64,000 bases of DNA, taken from contig NC_070575.1 of the NCBI RefSeq assembly GCF_026914185.1, forward strand, positions 1,922,001 to 1,986,000, in the 5' to 3' direction. A program made the position numbers and the translations under genes. This document shows positions 57,729 through 64,000 of this stretch, in pieces. The stretch's first letter is position 1; each line of letters begins with the position of its first letter. The notes beneath the pieces are model-generated. The model saw only the letters and a program-made list of their open reading frames with translations, searched no databases and was not told the DNA's origin. The DNA is from Puccinia triticina (taxonomy: Eukaryota; Basidiomycota; Pucciniomycetes; Pucciniales; Pucciniaceae).

Positions 57729-58700
57729 ACGCTAAGAGCAGTTTCCACTCCAACGGCTCAAAAATCAGAGTCTCTGGCCCCACCAATCCGATCATATGTT
57801 CTTGGGTAATCTCGTCCACATATACCCAGCGCCAATAAATTTTCAAGCATCTCATTTTGTTCCCTTCTTTTGTCACCCGGATTGCTACGTTCACCCATCC
57901 ACCAATCTTTCCCGCATTGCAATACATTGATACCACCCCCGGAAATTAAGCATCGTGAGAATATTCAAGATGTTAATTTGAGATTCCCATCCTATCCGGT
58001 AGGTGAATTTTCAGCCATTGTTTGCACTTGACTGCTGAGTGAACAAGGACTGCCAATCCCTTGGAAGTATTACAGAGGATTCAAAGCGGGCGGACTTATC
58101 CTGGCATGCCCTATTACTGGTGGAAAATAAAACTAAAACCTGGGGCTTCAGGATCTGACCCTGTAAACCCAGGGATTGGGCCACGGGCTGGACCTCAAAC
58201 CTGGTACCAGCAGCCAAGATACAGCCTTGACCCCATCCTGTTTACCATAACACACCCCAGACTGTTTGGTGGATTTGTACATACAAACAGATTTGAAATT
58301 TGTGAGGATAGCCATAACACACCCCAGGCTGTTCTGTGAATTTGTAGAGGTGCCTATCAATCTTTTGTTTTTGGGTTTAAAGGGGTTAAACCAATAGAAT
58401 AGGCATAAATATCTGGTATTACATAAAAACAGGTTTTGAAATTTGTGACATGAACCAGTATTTAAGAGATACATCTATTTTTGAGACATTCTGTTGTTAA
58501 AAGAAAGTGAAGGTCTCTGAAGCTTTGTACACATACTTGATTCTGAATCACCAAAACACATGGAGAAAGTACATAATGTCTACAAAAAAAGGCTGTCATT
58601 GTGTTTGACAAAAATTGTATGTTTTTCCCTATTCACAAAGTTAACTTTCCCCGGCCACTTCAGTCTCCATACATCAAAAATTCAAGGCCCAGTCAAAAAT
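57729..58700. other. No recognised gene; short tandem duplication
   Basis: CCATAACACACCCCAG occurs at about 58245 and 58312 with similar following sequence (GCTGTT, TTTGTA), a 67-bp tandem duplication. The frame open from 58560 runs into locus C, but its first 47 codons precede the signal peptide and are probably untranslated. Confidence 0.4.
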
Positions 58701-61289
58701 ATGAAAATCATCCTAAAATGCACACCCCTCATACTACTCATTCAACTTCAAGGAAGATTATCTGAGCTTTCCAAATTACCCCCACAAGTACTCAACCCAA
58801 CGGAGAAGGGCACTAGTGCAAGAAAAATGTTGAGTGTTGGAAAAGCTCACAAAAGGTGCCTTGATTATAGTGGGGTTTTGCTTACTGATCATGGGAATTC
58901 ATCACACAGATCAAGCTTCCCGTCCATCAAGTCATATATTCAACAAAAGATGATTTGCAGAGGCTTAGTGAATCCCAGAATTGGGGAAGTAAATTGTGAA
59001 ATTGATTTCTTGGGTGAGTTTTTAAACTTTGCTCAACCTTCCCACCACAAGCCCCAGAGCCAAGGAAAAAAAAAACCAGTTCAAACTGAGCTCAGGAAAT
59101 CTGGTTGCATGACTTCTGAAACACAAATCCCATGATAGGCATGCTAGATTACATTCCTCAGGAGGGTAGTTCCAAGAGGAGGCCCTTTTTCCAGGATCTG
59201 GAATTTTCTCTGGTGTCAGCCTTAGAGTCAACTCAGCTGACCCAAAGTCTGCCCTTTTTCTACTTTTTACATATGAATTACTTCATATCTTTTTCATCTT
59301 TAGAGATAACATTGTTTTGACTTCATATTCTGTTTCCTCATTCAATTTTAACCCTAGTTACAACTTACCAATTCTTTGTAACTATACTCCTTCCCTGAGC
59401 TCTTGAGTTGTGGCGCGCATGCGCAGTTGTGACGTGTCAGCGCTACCAGGCGCGCCAAACCACATGTACATATGTAAATTACATAAGAAAACTGTGAAAA
59501 TTTTCGTAGTCAGGATCCCCCTTGCCTGAGGCGGATCTACAGACTTCAGACACCCAGAACCACACCCCCAGATAGCCCAGGATCACCACCAAAGAGGATA
59601 CCACGCTCCCAGTATACCTACCGTCACAGGCGCCTAGGATATTGACAGTAAGTATCACTCTTGGATTAAACTTGTCTAATCCAGAAGCCCTCCACATTTC
59701 TTTGGTGAGAGGAGGCTGTTGCACTCTCTAGCACAGCTTGGCAGCACTCTTCTAAAGAGGTAGCATTGCCAGTGGACGTGCATTCCCATGAGAATAATCT
59801 TGAACATCTGCTTAATCTTGAATCTGCTCAGTCTCTTTCTCTCTCTCTCTCTCTCTCTCTTATATTTGTATTTTCTTTATCCAAAGAAATCCAAATATTC
59901 CCCCCTCTTTTCTTGTGTCCTGCTGTCACTATAGAGGCTCAGGCTCACATCTGGTAACTAATCCAGAAAACCATCACATTTCTAGTCACCCAGCACAAAA
60001 GAAACAAGTGTACCACCCTGTCCAGGGAGAAATAAAGGTTGAGATGGCGGGAAAAAGCAATCATCAAGATTGGTTAAACTTAAGCTTGGGTATAAGTTGG
60101 CATTTTTTTATTTTGACTTGTAAAACAAACATCTAGTGCTGAACTGACTTTGCCCTATTGCACTTACATGCAGGAAACCACCATCCATATATTTCACAAT
60201 TAGAAAAAACTAGATGCAGCAGTCCAGTCAAAGTCAAACCAAACTTGCACATGTCTCATGTAGAACATAAAGTTTCAAATGTATTTTCACCTTCAGAAAA
60301 TTTTGGCAAATCATTATTGGAAGATTTTCCCATGCAAACTTTAGTAGAGCCACAGAGGAAAATTCTTTTGCATGAAAATTGTGTGCCAGAAGAGAAAAAA
60401 ACTCAAATTCAAATGAAAGTTGGAAAGGCAGGTGAAGCTGCTCAGAATCATCAAAAAGTAGTAAGATGTTTTCAAGTTGAAAACATCAATTCTCATAAGG
60501 AAGAATTATGTTATGAAGATTACAATCCTAAAACCTGGGCCTGGATGTACACCATGAAGCTGGGGATCCCTGATGTGCTTTGTCACAAACTTTTGGTGGA
60601 AAGAGACGTGCAAATCTTGCAGTTTATAAGCTCTCTTGATCTATCCACTGATGAATTCTGAAGTATTGATCCCAATTGAAGAATTAACAGACCCAAAATC
60701 ATGCAACAGTTTTAAAGCCTTTTCACATCTTCTTTGGGGTGTGAATTCTAAATTTTTACGGATGCTAAATCCAAAAGATGAGGACTATTACCAAGAACAA
60801 AAAAATCTGCAAAGCTGGGTGTTGATTTTTTTTGGTGGATCAAGAATGGAGGATGAAGTAAGCCCTTCAGCAAAAAATCATGATAAAAAAATTTCAGCGG
60901 CTAACAAACAACAGAAAGCAATCACAAGTCTGATTTTCAGGGCTCTTTCTGAGAAATTTACACCTCCATCTTACACAATATTACATCATACAAGTTTGAA
61001 CCCAGTTGAATCAGTCTGTCAAAAACAAATTCTGATGACACAAGCCGCGTTCACCATTATGATCAATTACTATGAAAATCTCAACAAGGATCTTTCTTCT
61101 GACAACAAGAAATTTAAAGAAAACATGTGGAGAGTTTTATTCCCAAGAAATCATGATTTCCTGTTTTTTTTTTACAAAAAGTCCAATATTGGGATACAGT
61201 CTGCTTGGCTCACAGGAAAGGTTTGGAAACATTCAAACGGAAAATTAGGAATCACAATTTCTTACCATGGAATCAGGAGAAAGGATTAA
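58701..61289 (+). pseudogene. Secreted-family protein, locus C copy 1 (frameshifted)
   Basis: Exon 1 (58701-59013) starts with a likely signal peptide (MKIILKCTPLILLIQLQG) and ends at GTGAGT. The next exon starts at 60174 after TTACATGCAG; phases match (1 and 1). The 1160-bp intron holds a solo LTR. Exon 2 runs to TGA 60659, where the frame must shift to continue through VNSKFLRMLNPKDEDYY, LQSWVLIFFGG and TQAAFTIMINYYENLN, which are counterparts of FHSELLKALG, ALIKWLLTEIF and KAACVLINYW in locus B. No intron repairs the shift, so I regard this copy as broken. A sequencing indel near 60640 is the alternative. Confidence 0.55.
59214..59949 (+). repeat. Solo LTR of the gag-only element family
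   Basis: Starts TGTCAGCCTTAGAGTCAAC and ends AGGCTCACA, as do the LTRs at 2302 and 6657. Flanked by TCTGG on both sides (59209-59213, 59950-59954). It is 736 bp because the segment holding the 47-bp tandem repeats is missing, and is clearly diverged elsewhere. The block ACCTACCGTCACAGGCGCC is unchanged. It arose by recombination between two LTRs. Confidence 0.92.
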
Positions 61290-62191
61290 TTGATCAGGGA
61301 AATGAGAAAATACATCCATTTGTAACAAGGAAAATGATAAATATTGAAGGAATTGTGGAGGAAAATCCAAGAAAAGGAGATAAAACCAGACAAGTTTTTG
61401 AAATGAAAACAGAAAACATCAATCCCCAGAATGAAATGAATTCTCAAGAACAATGGAAAATGGTATACAAGTTTGGAAAAAATTATAAAAAATTCATTAC
61501 AAGTCTAAATTTGAGGATCAATCATTCAATGATTGAAGAACTTAGGAAATGGTGGGATTTTCAATTGCAAAAACACATTGGTGATCATACCCTACATTTA
61601 TTCTAAGAAACTGGAGCCTTCTGGAAATTGAAGATCTCATCAACCTAATTTTGAAGATATATTTCAGATTGATACACAGCTTGGGACACCATTCAGATGA
61701 TGTGGTTTTTTTTTGATGAGCAAACTGGGATTCAAAATGAATTTTACACAATCCTCACTTGGTAAGCTCATCCTCAAGCAAATGGATACCACAAGATTAG
61801 TTCAAGTTCTGTCATCAAACTCACTCAAATGAAAATATTAGATGCCCTGAATTTTGATGAAACAAAGAATGAATCCACAAGATCTGAGCTGATTGCACAA
61901 GCGGCATGTGAGGTCCTGTTCCACTATTACTTCAATGCCAATCCAGAAATCTTTTTACAGGTTTTTTTGAATAAAGAAATGTTCATTTCAATTTTGGTCC
62001 GCATTGGAAGAAGGTGTGAATCAAAATGTATGCATGATCAGTTCATGCATAAAGGCTTTGAAAAAATGAAGGGAATGAAACTCTTTCCATGGAGAAAATA
62101 TTTCATAAAAACATTAGATCAAACCCAAAACCTGCAAAATCACTTCTACTTAAACAGGGGTTATTCTTTCAAAAAAATCAGTGCCAGTTGA
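61205..62191 (+). pseudogene. Secreted-family protein, locus C copy 2 (degenerate)
   Basis: A frame to 61606 carries WKMVYKFGKNYKKFITSLNL and ELRKWWDFQL, matching the first part of the family domain. After a 220-bp stretch with several stops, a second frame (61829-62191) carries LIAQAACEVLFHYYFNANPE and NKEMFISILVRI, matching the second part. There is no signal peptide, so this is a tandem partial duplicate of copy 1, broken by stops. Confidence 0.5.
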
Positions 62192-62960
62192 ATGTAGGGC
62201 TGGAAACCGTACCTGGGCCCTTCCCAGAGGTTCTGGGTCATGTGCATGAGGCACCAGCAGAATCAAAGTTCAAAATCTTGAGCTTCAGTATTTTTTTTTC
62301 TATAGAAGCAATCAAGATTCTGCATTAAAAAAACAGATGTCCTTCACACACTGCAAAAAAATTGTTGCACACTGCAGGGGGCATCCACTTGAAGTCCCTG
62401 CCACAGTGTGCGGTAGCTCAAAATTCTTTGTGCACTGCAAATTAAAACCTTGAAATTCCCATTCCAGGCGGCAGAGGTGATTTTTCTTGCCCCTCCTCCA
62501 ATTTCTTGGAGGATTTGGATCCCTCAGCTTGACACAAAATAATAATGAAAAGGAAAAACAAAAAATAACCTGAGTGCAGGCTCCTCCTCTCCATTGATTT
62601 TCAACCTGCCAAAAACTCATGGATTGGGTACACAGCCCTTCAAAATCAGATTTCAAGGGGCAAAAGGTATTAAGCACTCCTCTCAATGACCAGGACCGTT
62701 CTGGTCATCAAGAGGAGTGCTTAATCCCCTTGATTACTGGTGATTTGCACTCCACATGCGTGCTGTGCAGTCATTGAGGGAGTGGGTATAATCTGGTCCA
62801 GGACCAGTCTTTGCCAGCCATCGGCACAGCAAATGGTCATGGGGTATGTACTTCTGCCCCTCAAACTCTGTTTTTGCGGGGCTGTGTACCAAATAGTTTT
62901 TGACAGGTTAAAAATCCCTGGGGGGTGTTCCCCTCAGGTTATTTTTTTGTATGGATTTAC
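62192..62960. other. No recognised gene; short palindromes
   Basis: At 62666-62725 AAGCACTCCTCTCAATGACC pairs with GGTCATCAAGAGGAGTGCTT, the same CAATGACC/TGGTCATCAAGAG words as in the 34357 element. Otherwise nothing supported. Confidence 0.5.
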
Positions 62961-62966
62961 TTTGTG

Positions 62967-63086
62967 TTTCTGTTGGCTCAATTTCACTTGACGTTTGGAC
63001 CCCCTCCGTGCAGATATTTTTTTGGGGGGAGCCGGTGGTGCGCACGGAGGGAGGCCCAACGTCAAGTGATGTCAAGCCAACAGAAA
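62967..63086. repeat. Long inverted repeat (hairpin)
   Basis: The left arm from TTTCTGTTGGCT through CACTTGACGTTTGG to CCCTCCGTGC pairs with the right arm GCACGGAGGG, CCAACGTCAAGTG, AGCCAACAGAAA. Arms are about 45 bp, with a loop of about 30 bp. Confidence 0.75.
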
Positions 63087-63317
63087 TTCCTGTGTGCAAC
63101 AAGTTTCCCTCTGTGCCCAAATTACAGCATGTCCAAGTAAGGTTGTGAATTTGGCCTTAACTTAACACAAGTCCCCCTGGTGGGAGGCTTGCTGTGGCTG
63201 GCGGCGAAGCCGCCCCTCCCGCAGGGAGGGACTCGCACATTATCCCAAATTTTACGCGGAAGCAGAAAGTTCATTTGGCTGAGAGGTTTTTAAAATTTTT
63301 ATATCTCCTCCCCCAGC
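63087..63317. repeat. Copy of the GC-rich repeat at 36785
   Basis: 63155-63237 (TTAACACAAGTCCCCCTGG ... GGCTTGCTGTGGCTGG ... CTCCCGCAGGGAGGGACT) is the reverse complement of 36785-36870 with few changes. Confidence 0.6.
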
Positions 63318-63898
63318 TAGAGATGGCCCCGACGAACCCATCGCGGGTACCTGCTATCCGCTGGCGGGTACCCGCCCATGGTCGGCGGGTACCCGCCAGC
63401 GTGTGCGTGTTTGGGTGCGGATGCTGGATTTCTGGGAGAAATCGAGCGGGTACCCGGGTATTCTAGCGGGTACCCGCTCTTGTTTGGGCAGGTGGCGGCT
63501 GCCACGACGACCGGAAGGACTGGGAAGGCCTTCCTTCCGGTCAAAGAGGTTACAATCCGGTCGAAGGGGTTACAGAACCTCTTCGACTGGAAGGCCTTTC
63601 CAGTCAAAGAGGTTTTGTAACCTCTTCGAAGGCCTTCCAGTCGAAGAGGTTACAAAACCTCTTCGAGCGGAAGGATTCCTTCCAGTTGAGGGGTTTTGAA
63701 ACCTCTTTGACTGGAAGGAATATTCCTTCCGGTCGATTTTGAGGGGCAGGTACCCGCCGGTACCCACGCGGGTACCTGCAGGTACCGGCTCTGACTGCCC
63801 CAGGCGGTGCGGGTGTGGGTGCGGGTGTCAAACTTGGCAAAAAAGCTGGCGGGTACCCGCATCCAAACAGGTACCCGTGTTCACAGGGGCCATCTCTG
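63318..63898. mobile_element. hAT-like MITE with 8-bp target duplication, 581 bp
   Basis: Ends TAGAGATGGCCCC and, reversed, CAGAGATGGCCCC. CCCCCAGC flanks both sides (63310-63317, 63899-63906). An 8-bp target and YARNG ends fit hAT. Subterminal GCGGGTACCCGC words lie at each end. The middle (63510-63745) is an array of GGAAGGCCTTTCC and AACCTCTTCGACTGG words in both orientations. No transposase. Confidence 0.82.
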
Positions 63899-64000
63899 CC
63901 CCCAGCCTCTCCACCAATATGCCCTATTGGTACCCTATGCTACTTTTCTTTCTCTACAATTTGGTCTACTCAGATTTTTTCTATCACAATCTGTTGAACT

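Noticed and set aside
1..64000. A bacterial-style operon, toxin-antitoxin, phage or defence island
   Set aside because: Intron-bearing genes, LTR retrotransposons and MITEs show a fungal nuclear genome. No such cluster is present.

Overview
This is nuclear DNA from a fungus, most likely a rust (Pucciniales, Puccinia-like). The evidence is intron-dense genes with GT-AG introns of about 60-115 bp, a KDZ transposase of the basidiomycete type, Ty1/copia and Ty3-like polyproteins, and a dispersed family of apparently secreted proteins with no family I recognise. I saw nothing bacterial, no CRISPR array and no tRNA or rRNA gene. Species cannot be fixed by eye.

Layout. Positions 1-8480 are nested LTR retrotransposons: the gag-protease end of a Ty3-like element (minus strand) interrupted by a complete gag-only element (2302-7670) with 1014-bp LTRs and a TTGAT target duplication. 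Positions 8480-17920 are a graveyard: a KDZ transposase pseudogene, a Ty3 protease-RT fragment, an allantoicase-like fragment, a golgin (Imh1-like) fragment, and blocks of palindromic GC-rich repeats. Positions 17921-24938 hold two MITEs and a copia element with four in-frame stops, itself hit by a MITE. Positions 25000-30340 hold an unrecognised possible gene and an intact 478-residue secreted-protein gene (locus A). Positions 30340-46840 are mostly repeats and TIR elements around one clear housekeeping gene, a FUN14-domain mitochondrial protein (37802-38644).

Positions 46843-57728 are a gene island: a 13-exon histidine acid phosphatase (phytase), a decayed second member of the secreted family (locus B), a type II membrane glycosyltransferase-like gene, and adenylosuccinate lyase (ADE13). 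The last two are divergent and share a 454-bp upstream region. Positions 58701-62191 hold a third family locus (C) with two tandem copies, frameshifted and carrying a solo LTR in an intron. The window ends with hairpin repeats and a hAT-like MITE with an 8-bp target duplication.

Most notable: (1) the three-locus secreted family sharing a C-terminal domain; (2) a MITE family with 7-bp target duplications whose interiors are built from iterations of their own terminal words, one copy cleanly interrupting a copia gag frame; (3) a gag-only LTR element with apparently identical LTRs; (4) a 10-nt microexon and a GC-AG intron in the phytase gene. Exon models were built by hand from reading-frame and splice-phase consistency plus remembered family motifs; no alignment was run.
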